A stretch of DNA of 64,000 bases, taken from Pseudomonas sp. ABC1 (GTDB lineage: Bacteria > Pseudomonadota > Gammaproteobacteria > Pseudomonadales > Pseudomonadaceae). A program made the position numbers and the translations under genes. The notes under the pieces were generated by a model, which searched no databases, was not told the DNA's origin, and worked only from the letters and a program-made list of their open reading frames with translations. Below are positions 17,752 through 26,979 of the stretch, piece after piece. The stretch spans positions 2,975,501 through 3,039,500 of the forward strand of contig NZ_CP058349.1 of NCBI RefSeq assembly GCF_013395055.1, given 5' to 3'. Position 1 is the stretch's first letter. Every line of letters starts with the position of its first letter.

Positions 17752-20700
17752 TCAGATTCCTTCAGGCAGGCGGATGCCGTGGTTGATGACTTGCAGGTTC
17801 AGGCGATCATCGAGCGGGTTGGTGATCAGCATGTCCTGGCTCAGGGCTTCTGACTCTTGTGCCTGTTGCCTGGCGCCGGTCGAGCCGGTCTGGCCGTTCG
17901 AGGTTTGTGCGCCGATATAGGGCTGGCTGCTGAGGATGTTGCTGTCGACCGTCAGCGTGCCATCGGTGTAAGTGATGATGTAGTTGTCCAGGCCTATGCC
18001 TTGGGCACCACTGACCACGATTGAGTAATCACCGGCTGGGGCCGTGGCAGCCTCACCACCACTGCTGAGGCTGACCGAGGTGATGCTGTCGCCGAGTATC
18101 AGGCCGAGGCTGCTGTAGCCGCTCAACGTGATGCTTTGCCCGGCGACCTTGCTGGCGTTGTCGGGATTGATGAACAGCGAGGCCTTGTCGATATCGGCGC
18201 TCAGCCCGGTGGGCTGGGTGAGGGTGTAGTTGTCGGCGTCAGTGCCGGTGAGGCCGTAGCCCGTCACGGTAACGGCCTTGCCGATACCTGCGTTCTTGTC
18301 GGCGAAGCTACCGGTGGCGGTTCCGGTGAGCGAGACGTCATCGCCGCTGATGGCGTTGATGCCAGCGCTGCCATTGAGGGTGGCGGCGTCGGACCCGTCG
18401 TAGGTCTTGTTGCCGGCGGTGATGCCGTTGACCGTGAGATCGGCCCGGGCGATGTCGGCCGTCAGTCCGGTCGGCTGGACGAGGGTGTAGTTGTCGGCGT
18501 CAGTGCCGGTGAGGCTGTAGCCCGTCACGGTAACGGCCTTGCCGATACTTGCGTTCTTGTCGGCGAAGCTGCCGGTGGCAGCCCCGGTGAGCGAGACGTC
18601 ATCGCCGCTGATGGCATTGATACCCGCAGTGCCGTTGAGGGTGGCGGCGTTGGAGCCGTCGTAGGTCTTGTTGCCGGCGGTGATGCCGGTGACCGTGAGA
18701 TCGGCCCGGGCGATGTCGGCCGTCAGTCCGGTCGGCTGGACGAGGGTGTAGTTGTCGGCGTCAGTGCCGGTGAGGCTGTAGCCCGTCACGGTAACGGCCT
18801 TGCCGATACCTGCGTTCTTGTCGGCGAAGCTGCCGGTGGCAGCCCCGGTGAGCGAGACGTCATCGCCGCTGATGGCATTGATACCCGCAGTGCCGTTGAG
18901 GGTGGCGGCGTTGGAGCCGTCGTAGGTCTTGTTGCCGGCGGTGATGCCGGTGACCGTGAGATCGGCCCGGGCGATGCCGGCCGTCAGGCCGGTTGGCTGG
19001 ACGAGGGTGTAGTTGTCGGCGTCGCTGCCGGTGAGACTGTAGCCGGTCACGGTGACGGCCTTGCCGGTACCCGCATGCTTGTCGGCGAAGGTGCTGGTAG
19101 CGCTGCCCGTGAGCGAGATGTCATCGCCGCTGATGGCATTGATACCCGCAGTGCCGTTGAGGGTGGCGGCGTTGGAGCCGTCGTAGGTTTTGTTGCCGGC
19201 GGTGATACCGGTGACCGCGAGGTCGGCCCGGGCGATATCGGCCGTCAGTCCGGTCGGCTGGATAAGGGTGTAGTTGTCGGCGTCGCTGCCGGTGAGACTG
19301 TAGCCGGTCACGGTGACGGCCTTGCCGGTACCCGCATGCTTGTCGGCGAAGGTGCTGGTAGCGCTGCCCGTGAGCGAGATGTCATCGCCGCTGATGGCAT
19401 TGATACCCGCAGTGCCGTTGAGGGTGGCGGCGTTGGAGCCGTCGTAGGTTTTGTTGCCGGCGGTGATACCGGTGACCGCGAGGTCGGCCCGGGCGATGTC
19501 GGCCGTCAGGCCGGTTGGCTGGACGAGGGTGTAGTTGTCGGCGTCGCTGCCGGTGAGACTGTAGCCGGTCACGGTGACGGCCTTGCCGGTACCCGCATGC
19601 TTGTCGGCGAAGGTGCTGGTAGCGCTGCCCGTGAGCGAGATGTCATCGCCGCTGATGGCATTGATACCCGCAGTGCCGTTGAGGGTGGCGGCGTTGGAGC
19701 CGTCGTAGGTCTTGTTGCCGGCGGTGATACCGGTGACCGTGAGATCGGCCCGGGCGATATCGGCCGTCAGTCCGGTCGGCTGGACGAGGGTGTAGTTGTC
19801 GGCGTCGCTGCCGGTGAGGCTGTAGCCCGTCACGGTAACGGCCTTGCCAGTCCCCGCATGCTTGTCGGCGAAGGTGCTGGTAGCGCTGCCCGTGAGCGAG
19901 ACGTCATCGCCGCTGAAGGCATTGATGCCAGCGCTGCCGTTGAGCGCAGCGGCATCGGAGCCGTCGTAGGTCTTGCCGCTGGCGGTGAGGCCGGTGACCG
20001 TGAGATCGGCCCGGGCGATATCGGCTGTCAGTCCGGTCGGCTGGACGAGGGTGTAGTTGTCCGCATCGCTGCCGGTCAGGGTCAGGCCGGTGACGGTGAC
20101 CGCCTTGCCAGTGCCCGCGTTCTTGTCGTCGAACGTGCCGACACCGGTATTGGCCAGGGTGACGGCATCCTGGCCGAAGACCGTGCCCGTCAACGCGCCA
20201 TTCCCGGTCAGGGTGGCGGTGCGGGTGCCATCGTAGGTCTTGTCGGCGGCGGAGATACCGCTGACGGCAAGATCGGCCTTGGCGATGGTCAGGCTGCCGC
20301 TGCCGAAGGTGATGTCATAGCCCAGTTGAACCGAGTGCAGGCCGCTGAGAAGCAGCGTGCCATCCGTGGTGCTGTAGGTGCCGGCGTTCTTGCTGTTGCT
20401 CGTGTAGACCAGGTTGCCGGAGAGCTTGCTGGTGTCGAGGGCGTTGCCCAGGCTGCTGGTGTAGGTGGCGGTACCTGCGGAGACGCTGCCGTCATAGGTC
20501 TTGTTGCCGCCATCGGCGTTGATCGTCAGGCGGGTGAGGAGGGCGCGCAGCAGCGGGCCGCTGTAGCCGTCGTAGATACGCCAGGCATTGGCGGTGCCGC
20601 CGGCGTCATCGATGTCCCAGCCGGCGAAGGTGGACAGCCGGGTCAGTTCCAGCGCGGTCTTGGCGGTACCGTTGGTGTTCCCCACGAACGTAATGGAGGT

Positions 20701-23700
20701 ATTCCCGCCATTGTTGATGACGTTACCCTGGGCATCGGTGGTGGCGTAGAAGCTCGCGGTGACATAGCCGCCGGACGTGACCCCGAGCAGCCCGCCGACA
20801 TCGAAGGTGCCCGCAACGCTGCCCGTGGTGTAGCTGTTGCCGACGCTGCCTTCGTTGGTCCCGACCAGGCCGCCGATGCTGGCGGTGCCACCCACGTTGC
20901 CCGTCGTATAGGTATTGCTGATGGTGCCGCTGTTGGCGCCGACCAGCCCGCCAACATCACGGAAGCCCGCAACGTTTCCGCTGACATAGGCATTGCTGAT
21001 GGTGCCCGCGAGGTTGGCCCCGGCCAGCCCGCCGATAACGTTTCCTTCGCCCGAGACAGTACTGGTGACATAGACATTGTTGACGGTGCCGGCACCGAGG
21101 TAGCCGACCAGCCCGCCCACATGGCTATTGCCAAAAACGCTGCCGCCCACCAGGCCGAGGTTGCGGATCGCGCTGCCGGAGCCGGCATAGCCGAACAGGC
21201 CGATATATTCCTCCCCGGGGCGGTTGATGGTCAGCCCCGAGATGACATGGCCGCCGCCATCCAGTTGCCCATTGAACAGGCTCAGGTCGTCACCCACCGA
21301 CATGAAGCCTTTCGTGCTCCACATCCCGGCGGCATTGGTGCCGACGGTGGCGCTGGCGTCGATATCGTTCGCCAGGGTGTAGCTGGCCGAACGGTCGTAG
21401 GCCATCAACTGCAACTGATGGGCATTGCGGATCGTGGTGCTGTACTCGCTGGCGAGGAAGGGCCGGGTCTGGCCTTCGATCATGATCCATTGCGCGCCGT
21501 TGAAGCCGTTGACGGCGTAGACATCGTGGGTACCTGCGACCAGGTTCCAGGTCCCCAGGCTGGCGTAGGCGCTGTGGTTGTAGCGCGTGCTGCTGTCGAC
21601 ACTGCTGACGTTTACGTTGGTGCTGGTACCTGAACCGACGGCCTGGCCCCTGCCGGTGTTGGTGGCGTCCCAGGAGGCATTGACGATGGCGCCCTGGTAG
21701 CTGTAGCCAACCAGCCCTCCCACGCTGGTGCTGCCGCTGCCGCTGCCGCTGCCGCTGCCGCTGCCGCTGACGTTGCCGGTGGCGTAGGCGTTGCTGATTC
21801 CACCCAGGGAGTTGGTGCCAACCAGTCCGCCGATGCCGGCGTAGCCGCTGACGTTGCCGGTGGCATAGGCGGTGTCGATGGTGCCTGAGTTGGAACCGAT
21901 CAGCCCGCCTACATAGTTGAATTGGCCGCTCACACGACCCGTCGCGTAGGCGTTCCTGACGGTACCCCCGTTATCACCGACCAGCCCGCCGACACCGAAA
22001 TAGCCACTGACGCTGCCGGTGTTCCAGACGTTGCTGAGCGTGCCCTGGTTTATACCGACCAGTCCGCCGACCTGATTGGTGTAAGCGTCACTGTTCAGGT
22101 TCACGCTGCCGCCCAGCAAGCCGACGTCGCGGATCACGCTGTTGGGGCCTGTGTAGCCGAACAGGCCTAGAGAGAGTTTGGCGCTGGAGTCGATGACCAG
22201 CCCGCTGATGTAGTGGCCCAGCCCTGCAAAGGTTCCGGTGAACGGGTTGCTGCCATTGACCCCGACCAGCGCCTGGTTGTACGTGGTGTTACTGGCGTCC
22301 AGGTCCTGCGCTAGCGCATAGCGTCCGCCCAGGCCGGAGGTGTCGATGGCATCGAGTTCGGCCATCGAGTGGATCAGGGTGTAGGCATTGCCGTTGATGT
22401 TCAGGGTGGCGTTGGCGCCACTCAGGGTCACGGGGGCCTTGACCTGGTAGTCGTTGCCGGCGTAGTTGAGCACCAGACCGGCTGCGTTGCCGCTGGCAGT
22501 GATGCCCGCGTTCAGATTGATGTTGCGCTCGGCGGTCAGGGTCAGGACGGTGTCGCTGCTCCACTTCACTTCGGCATTGACGTGGATATCGCCGTTGCCG
22601 CCGGCGGTACCCATGGTGGCCGTCTGGATCTCAAAGTTGTTGTTCTGCAACGCCGCCGACACGGCTGTGCCGGTCATGTCACCGCCGCTGGCGGCGATGG
22701 TGAAGTCGTTGGGGTCGATCAGCCAGGTGCCGGTCTTGCCGTCCGTCGCCTTGGTGGTGACTTTGGCGCTGTCGGCCACCTTGACGTGGGCGCCGGAGGT
22801 TTCGATAAAGCCGCCATCGCCGCCGTTGGGCGCGCTGGCATCCAGGGTGCCGGCCACCTGCACGGTGCCGCCGTCGAAGCTGCCGAGCAGGACGATCTTG
22901 CCGTCCTTCTCACCGAGGGTTTGCGCCTCGATCACACCGGTGTTGTTGATCACGGTCTTGAGCAGCGCGTCGCCGGCGTTGGCGGTGAGCAGCACCTGGC
23001 CGCCATCGGCCTTGATCAACTGGTGGTTTTCCACCAGGGCATCGACCACGGCTTCATCGACCTGCACGTTGAGCAGGCCGTCGCCAGCGAAGTCCAGCGT
23101 CACTGCGTTGCCCGCTGCGAGGGCCACCGTGCCCTGGTTGGCGACGATCACGCCGTTGTTGCTCACCGTGCCGCCGAGCAGGGCGATGCTGCCGCCGTCC
23201 GCCGCACGGATGCTGCCGTTGTTGGTCACGCTGGCGTTGCCGCCGTTGCCCTTGAACTGGTGGTTGCCGGCCTCGAAGTCGTCGTTGGCGATATCCAGCG
23301 TGGAGGCCACCAGGCCGCCGACATTGACGCTGGCCCCCTGGCCGAACAGCACGCCGTTGGGGTTGACCAGGAACACCTGGCCGTTGGCCTCCAGGGTGCC
23401 CATGATCTTCGAACCGTCGGCGCCGAGCACGCGGTTGAGGGCGATCGAATCACTGCCTGGCTGGTTGAAGGTCACCTTGTTTCCGGTGCCGATATCGAAG
23501 GACTGCCAGTCGATGGCGAGCTTGTTGCTGCCCTGGTCGATGACCATCTGGTTGGCATTCGGCGTACCGATCTGGCCGCTGCCGGAGACCACCGTACCGC
23601 CGGTGGGCAGGTCGGCGGCGAACGCCATGGTCGGCAGCAGAAGGGCTGCCGCCAATACCGCGCCGGCCCCCTTGCCACGCCGCCGTGCGTGTTCATCGGC

Positions 23701-23754
23701 CACACTCCAGCTACCGAGACTTGGATTCCAGACGAGGGCGTAGGTACGGTTCAT
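17752..23754 (-). CDS. TpsA, large filamentous-haemagglutinin-like exoprotein with GLUG and MBG repeats
   Basis: 2000 residues. MNRTYALVWNPSLGSWSVAD is an extended signal peptide region (ESPR), followed by a hydrophobic core ending AFA. The TPS domain follows (residues about 45-330, with NPNGVLFGQGASVNVGG). Residues about 430-1090 are rich in GLUG-type repeats (VGGLVGxNxGT, NAYATGNVSG). Residues about 1158-1855 are eight tandem MBG/YDG repeats (KTYDGSNAATLNG). A unique tail ends in RLNLQVINHGIRLPEGI. By family knowledge it is a surface or secreted beta-helical adhesin. I see no toxin domain at the C terminus, so contact-dependent inhibition is unlikely. The long antisense frames over it are compositional. 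Confidence 0.93.
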   Translation of the reverse strand: MNRTYALVWNPSLGSWSVADEHARRRGKGAGAVLAAALLLPTMAFAADLPTGGTVVSGSGQIGTPNANQMVIDQGSNKLAIDWQSFDIGTGNKVTFNQPGSDSIALNRVLGADGSKIMGTLEANGQVFLVNPNGVLFGQGASVNVGGLVASTLDIANDDFEAGNHQFKGNGGNASVTNNGSIRAADGGSIALLGGTVSNNGVIVANQGTVALAAGNAVTLDFAGDGLLNVQVDEAVVDALVENHQLIKADGGQVLLTANAGDALLKTVINNTGVIEAQTLGEKDGKIVLLGSFDGGTVQVAGTLDASAPNGGDGGFIETSGAHVKVADSAKVTTKATDGKTGTWLIDPNDFTIAASGGDMTGTAVSAALQNNNFEIQTATMGTAGGNGDIHVNAEVKWSSDTVLTLTAERNINLNAGITASGNAAGLVLNYAGNDYQVKAPVTLSGANATLNINGNAYTLIHSMAELDAIDTSGLGGRYALAQDLDASNTTYNQALVGVNGSNPFTGTFAGLGHYISGLVIDSSAKLSLGLFGYTGPNSVIRDVGLLGGSVNLNSDAYTNQVGGLVGINQGTLSNVWNTGSVSGYFGVGGLVGDNGGTVRNAYATGRVSGQFNYVGGLIGSNSGTIDTAYATGNVSGYAGIGGLVGTNSLGGISNAYATGNVSGSGSGSGSGSGSTSVGGLVGYSYQGAIVNASWDATNTGRGQAVGSGTSTNVNVSSVDSSTRYNHSAYASLGTWNLVAGTHDVYAVNGFNGAQWIMIEGQTRPFLASEYSTTIRNAHQLQLMAYDRSASYTLANDIDASATVGTNAAGMWSTKGFMSVGDDLSLFNGQLDGGGHVISGLTINRPGEEYIGLFGYAGSGSAIRNLGLVGGSVFGNSHVGGLVGYLGAGTVNNVYVTSTVSGEGNVIGGLAGANLAGTISNAYVSGNVAGFRDVGGLVGANSGTISNTYTTGNVGGTASIGGLVGTNEGSVGNSYTTGSVAGTFDVGGLLGVTSGGYVTASFYATTDAQGNVINNGGNTSITFVGNTNGTAKTALELTRLSTFAGWDIDDAGGTANAWRIYDGYSGPLLRALLTRLTINADGGNKTYDGSVSAGTATYTSSLGNALDTSKLSGNLVYTSNSKNAGTYSTTDGTLLLSGLHSVQLGYDITFGSGSLTIAKADLAVSGISAADKTYDGTRTATLTGNGALTGTVFGQDAVTLANTGVGTFDDKNAGTGKAVTVTGLTLTGSDADNYTLVQPTGLTADIARADLTVTGLTASGKTYDGSDAAALNGSAGINAFSGDDVSLTGSATSTFADKHAGTGKAVTVTGYSLTGSDADNYTLVQPTGLTADIARADLTVTGITAGNKTYDGSNAATLNGTAGINAISGDDISLTGSATSTFADKHAGTGKAVTVTGYSLTGSDADNYTLVQPTGLTADIARADLAVTGITAGNKTYDGSNAATLNGTAGINAISGDDISLTGSATSTFADKHAGTGKAVTVTGYSLTGSDADNYTLIQPTGLTADIARADLAVTGITAGNKTYDGSNAATLNGTAGINAISGDDISLTGSATSTFADKHAGTGKAVTVTGYSLTGSDADNYTLVQPTGLTAGIARADLTVTGITAGNKTYDGSNAATLNGTAGINAISGDDVSLTGAATGSFADKNAGIGKAVTVTGYSLTGTDADNYTLVQPTGLTADIARADLTVTGITAGNKTYDGSNAATLNGTAGINAISGDDVSLTGAATGSFADKNASIGKAVTVTGYSLTGTDADNYTLVQPTGLTADIARADLTVNGITAGNKTYDGSDAATLNGSAGINAISGDDVSLTGTATGSFADKNAGIGKAVTVTGYGLTGTDADNYTLTQPTGLSADIDKASLFINPDNASKVAGQSITLSGYSSLGLILGDSITSVSLSSGGEAATAPAGDYSIVVSGAQGIGLDNYIITYTDGTLTVDSNILSSQPYIGAQTSNGQTGSTGARQQAQESEALSQDMLITNPLDDRLNLQVINHGIRLPEGI
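18188..20282 (-). repeat. Eight tandem 261-267-bp MBG/YDG repeats inside tpsA
   Basis: Each unit codes for 87 residues (the first for 89) running from ADLTVTGITAGNKTYDG to QPTGLTADIAR. The central units are almost identical at DNA level; for example the units starting near 18961, 19222 and 19483 share long unbroken stretches. Such identity points to recent duplication or gene conversion and makes copy-number change by recombination likely. Confidence 0.95.
21731..21766 (-). repeat. Hexanucleotide microsatellite (CTGCCG)6 in tpsA
   Basis: Six perfect copies of CTGCCG encode a Gly-Ser run between two GLUG-type repeats. Gains or losses of whole 6-bp units keep frame, so slippage would change linker length rather than switch the gene off. 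Confidence 0.9.
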
Positions 23755-24027
23755 GGAAACTCTCCAGAGCAATCAAAATCGACCGGCTGCCGACGTGTTG
23801 GGCGACAGGGTGAGTCGGAAGCAAATAGGTGACAGCACTTCTTTGTAGGCAGGTATTGGACGTGAAGGTATTGGCAAATGGCTATCACCGAAAATAGGTA
23901 ATTTCGGTTGAATTTTTGCGGGCGGATGAGGGCTGTCACGGCAATCCGTGGCTGGCCAGATCCCTGGTTCTGGTGATAGGCGAATGCCACTATTGCGTGC
24001 CACACTCGTCGCTCTTCATTCACCCTC
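23755..24027. promoter_or_regulatory. Divergent intergenic region between tpsA and the response regulator
   Basis: 273 bp, clearly more AT-rich than both flanks, with A/T-rich tracts around 23820-23935. It must hold the promoters for tpsA and for the divergent regulator gene. I see no confident -10/-35 pair or operator. Confidence 0.5.
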
Positions 24028-24738
24028 ATGGGGTTTCATTCGCTGATGCTGAGCGCCAACCTCCCTTCCGATGATTCTGTGTTGCCGGCGCCGGTGCTGG
24101 TCGTCGAGGACGATCCATTGATGCGCCAGCGGCTGTCGCGGGTGCTCGGCGAAATTGGCTACACCGATGAAACGGTGGCTTTCTCGGTGAACCTGGCCGA
24201 GGCGCGTGCGCATGTCAGCAGCCAGCCCGTGGCGATGGTGCTGGTGGATCTGGGATTGCCGGATGGCAATGGCATCGAGCTGATCCATGAGTTGCGCGCG
24301 CAGGACCCGACTTTGTGGATTCTGGTGATCTCGGCCTGGAGCACCGAGGAGGCCATCCTCGGTGCGTTGCAGGCGGGCGCCACGGGCTATCTGCTCAAGG
24401 AGCGCGATGACCTGGAGGTGAGTCTGTCGATTCGCAGCGTGCTGCGCGGCGGTGCACCGATCGACCCTTTCATCGCACGGCGTATCCTGACCCTGCTGCC
24501 GACAGTGCCGCTGCACAAGCAGCCTAGCGACACGAGCGAAGCAGAAGCGCTCAGTGCCCGCGAGAGCGAGATTCTAGAATGGGTTTCCCGCGGGCTGAGC
24601 AACCGGGAAATCGCCGAACAGTTGACCATTTCCCGCCATACCGTCGAATGTCATATCAAACGGATTTACCGCAAGCTGGCCGTTTCCTCGCGTATCCGCG
24701 CGGTGAGCGAGGCTCGGCACCGCGGCTTGTTGTCCTGA
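24028..24738 (+). CDS. LuxR/NarL-family response regulator
   Basis: 236 residues: receiver domain with VVEDDPLMRQ (acidic pocket), MVLVDLGLPDGNG (phosphoacceptor Asp present) and GYLLKERDD (Lys); C-terminal LuxR HTH (LSARESEILEWVSRGLSNREIAEQLTISRHTVECHI). Start may be MGFHSL at 24028 or MLSANL at 24046. Divergent from tpsA and overlapping the kinase gene downstream, so it probably forms a two-component pair with it; control of the tpsAB operon is a reasonable inference from position. Confidence 0.92.
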   Translation: MGFHSLMLSANLPSDDSVLPAPVLVVEDDPLMRQRLSRVLGEIGYTDETVAFSVNLAEARAHVSSQPVAMVLVDLGLPDGNGIELIHELRAQDPTLWILVISAWSTEEAILGALQAGATGYLLKERDDLEVSLSIRSVLRGGAPIDPFIARRILTLLPTVPLHKQPSDTSEAEALSARESEILEWVSRGLSNREIAEQLTISRHTVECHIKRIYRKLAVSSRIRAVSEARHRGLLS

Positions 24739-26552
24739 CGCTGCTGTTTGTCCTGTTGCCTTGGCTTCTTCCGAGCCTGGCGCAGGCGAGCTGCCAGCCA
24801 ATCATTACCCATGTAATGGCCGCACCGGAGCGAGCTGGCGATGGTGCGCGCCCGCTGGACGGCTGGCAGCCCGTAAGCCTGCCTGATCTTTGGCAGCGTC
24901 ACTGGCCCGGATTTCTGGGGCCGGTGTGGTATCGGCTGGACTGGCAGGCCGACTGCCCTGATGAGCTGCTCGCACTGAACGTCAACCGTATGGTCATGGC
25001 CGGTGAGGTGTGGCTTAACGACGATCTGCTCTGGCGAGACGAGAGCCTGGTTGAACCGCTGTCGCGTAGTTGGAATATGCCGCGCTACTGGTTATTGCCG
25101 ATCTCCGCGTTGCGCGATGCCAACACGCTGTGGGTTCGTCTTGTAGGTTCGGAGCATGCGGCGCCTGGGCTGGGTACTGTGCGGTTGGGCATTGTCGAGC
25201 AGATCCGGGCTGAGTACCGCCATCAGCTCTGGTTGCAGCGTGATCTCATCTTTTTCAGCCTGCTGATTTCCCTGGTGATGAGCGTGATGTTTCTGACGTT
25301 CTGGTTGCTGCGTCGACAGGAGCGCACGTTCGGCTGGTTTGCCCTGGCTGCCCTTCTGTGGTCGATTGGCTTCAGTAACATGCTGGTGACGTCATCCTGG
25401 CCATTCACTCATGGCGAGGTCTGGGATCGCCTGAGTCAGGTGGCGTTGGCGCTGTATTGCCCCGCGTTCTGCATGTTCGTCTGGTCGTTCGGTGGTATGC
25501 GCTTTGTACGCATGGAAAGGAGCATCTGGGCGGCGGCGATTCTGTTTTGCCTGGCCGTGGTGCTGGTGCCGGATGCGCACATCTGGCGGCTGCAACTGCT
25601 GTCTACCTTTACGCTCCGGTTGGTCTTGTTCGTTGTAGGCACGCAGTTCCTGTGGCATGCCTGCCGTACGCGGGACATCTACCCGATAGTGTTCGGGGTC
25701 TGCATGTTGACGCTGTCGATCTATGAGTTTCTGGCTCTTGTCGGTGTGCTTGAGGTGGAAGGGGTGTACGCCACGCTGTCGGCACCCATCATGTCTTTCC
25801 TGATGTTCCTGATCCTGGCCCTGCGCTTTTCCAACAGCCTGCGCCGCATCGAACGCTTCAACGATGAACTGCAGGCAACCGTCGGCAGTACACGCACGGA
25901 ACTGACCGAGACGCTGCAGCGCGAGCATCGACTGGAGTCCGACAATATTCGTCTTAACGAACGCTTGCGGCTGACGCATGACCTGCATGACAGCCTGGGC
26001 AGTTCGCTGATGCGTTCGATTACCCGAATGGAGCATGGGGATGGATTGAAAAGTGTTCAGTTCCTGTCCGTGCTGAAGACACTGCGCAGCGACCTGCGTG
26101 ACGTGATCGACGGCTCGTCCGCCGTGCCCGCCTGGCAATCGCCGCAGGAATGGCTGGCACCGCTGCGGCGCCGGTTCATCGACCTGTTCGATGACTTGGG
26201 CATCGAATCGCACTGGAACTTGCCGGAGCACTGGCCGAGTGCGTTCACCCCGCCACAACTCCTAGCCCTTACGCGCTTTCTCGAAGAAGCCCTGACCAAT
26301 GTGCTCAAGCACGCCGGCGCCACACGGCTGGAAATTGGCGCCCGAGCCGAAGCAGCGCACGGGCTGAGCCTCTGGGTCCGTGACAATGGCCGTGGCTTCG
26401 ACGTGGACGACGTACTGTCCGCCGGAACAGGCGTCGGCATGAGCAGCATGCGGATGCGCATCGAGCGCATGGGAGGACAACTGCGAATCGAATCCCACCC
26501 TGGTGAAACACTGCTGACGGCAACTATTCACGGCGAGCCGATCGTTGTGTAG
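24648..26552 (+). CDS. 7TMR-DISM sensor histidine kinase (HisKA_3)
   Basis: 634 residues from the ATG at 24648. The N terminus has a hydrophobic signal (VVLTLLFVLLPWLLPSLAQA), then an extracytoplasmic 7TMR-DISM sensing domain (about 30-190), about seven membrane helices (about 195-400), a coiled region, HisKA_3 with HDLHDSLGSS (His near 446) and an HATPase domain (EALTNVLKHAG, DNGRGFD, GVGMSSMRMRIERMGG). The family autophosphorylates and passes phosphate to LuxR-type regulators such as the one upstream. The coding regions overlap by about 90 nt in different frames, an unusually long overlap for a two-component pair. Confidence 0.9.
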   Translation: MSYQTDLPQAGRFLAYPRGERGSAPRLVVLTLLFVLLPWLLPSLAQASCQPIITHVMAAPERAGDGARPLDGWQPVSLPDLWQRHWPGFLGPVWYRLDWQADCPDELLALNVNRMVMAGEVWLNDDLLWRDESLVEPLSRSWNMPRYWLLPISALRDANTLWVRLVGSEHAAPGLGTVRLGIVEQIRAEYRHQLWLQRDLIFFSLLISLVMSVMFLTFWLLRRQERTFGWFALAALLWSIGFSNMLVTSSWPFTHGEVWDRLSQVALALYCPAFCMFVWSFGGMRFVRMERSIWAAAILFCLAVVLVPDAHIWRLQLLSTFTLRLVLFVVGTQFLWHACRTRDIYPIVFGVCMLTLSIYEFLALVGVLEVEGVYATLSAPIMSFLMFLILALRFSNSLRRIERFNDELQATVGSTRTELTETLQREHRLESDNIRLNERLRLTHDLHDSLGSSLMRSITRMEHGDGLKSVQFLSVLKTLRSDLRDVIDGSSAVPAWQSPQEWLAPLRRRFIDLFDDLGIESHWNLPEHWPSAFTPPQLLALTRFLEEALTNVLKHAGATRLEIGARAEAAHGLSLWVRDNGRGFDVDDVLSAGTGVGMSSMRMRIERMGGQLRIESHPGETLLTATIHGEPIVV

Positions 26553-26671
26553 AGACAGGCTGTTTGCATGGGGAGCGTATGACTGTGCCGAGGGTGTTTT
26601 GGTATTTCAGGAGTTAGCAGCGGCAGGGATTGGCGTGCCATCTGGAGCATGGCTTGTGCTGGGGCAGGAAC

Positions 26672-26696
26672 AAAAAAGACGTCCGTGGACGTCTTT
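26672..26696 (-). terminator. Intrinsic terminator of the displaced tmRNA gene
   Basis: On the minus strand the sequence is AAAGACGTCC, a 2-nt loop, GGACGTCTTT followed by further T, about 12-30 nt past the tmRNA CCA remnant at 26708. It is what follows ssrA on a normal chromosome, here separated from the gene body. Confidence 0.8.
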
Positions 26697-26707
26697 GTTT
26701 GATCATT

Positions 26708-26733
26708 TGGTGGAGCCGGGGGGATTTGAACCC
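26708..26733 (-). other. attL: 26-nt copy of the tmRNA (ssrA) 3' end
   Basis: On the minus strand this reads GGGTTCAAATCCC then CCCGGCTCCACCA, the T-arm and acceptor end of Pseudomonas tmRNA as I know it. The next bases inward do not continue tmRNA, so this is an integration-site duplicate, not a gene. With the terminator on its left it marks the exact chromosome/island junction. Pf5-type phages and CP4-57-like islands are known to use ssrA. Confidence 0.85.
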
Positions 26734-26823
26734 TTCCCAGTGCCTTGCTGTGATCCGCAACACTTTGCTTTCGAGGCTTACCGCCTGTCCCAAGCTGCTT
26801 TCTTCGGCTCTCCCCGGCTGTGA

Positions 26824-26842
26824 TTTCGACACTTTTCCGACA
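26824..26842 (+). repeat. Left candidate integrase arm-type site
   Basis: TTTCGACACTTTTCCGACA. It matches 17 of 19 positions with TTTCGACACTTTGTCGACA at 37765 in the same orientation. The two lie about 115 bp and 85 bp inside the two att cores, where integrase arm-binding sites are expected. Confidence 0.55.
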
Positions 26843-26979
26843 TCAATCCAGGCTGTTGGCAAGGAGTTTTTAGCCCACATTGATAGTGCCATATTTACGT
26901 ATATGTGGTTTTTCTCTCTTGGGTTTCCGTATTTTATAGCGCTAATGAGTTTTAGGTTTTTAAGTTAATTGTATATAAG

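Noticed and set aside
18188..20282. Regular spaced repeats considered as a CRISPR array
   Set aside because: The 261-bp unit is fully coding and continuous, without unique spacers; it is a protein repeat.
18136..23832. Long plus-strand frames opposite tpsA
   Set aside because: They mirror the repeat structure of tpsA and show no signal peptide or domain; shadows of the repeated coding sequence.
26708..26733. A complete tRNA or tmRNA gene at 26.7 kb
   Set aside because: Only the acceptor and T-arm 3' part is present; the inward sequence does not form the other arms.
26545..26892. Small frames over the tmRNA remnant, such as 26545-26823 (+) and 26614-26892 (-)
   Set aside because: They run through a terminator and an att site and have no ribosome site.
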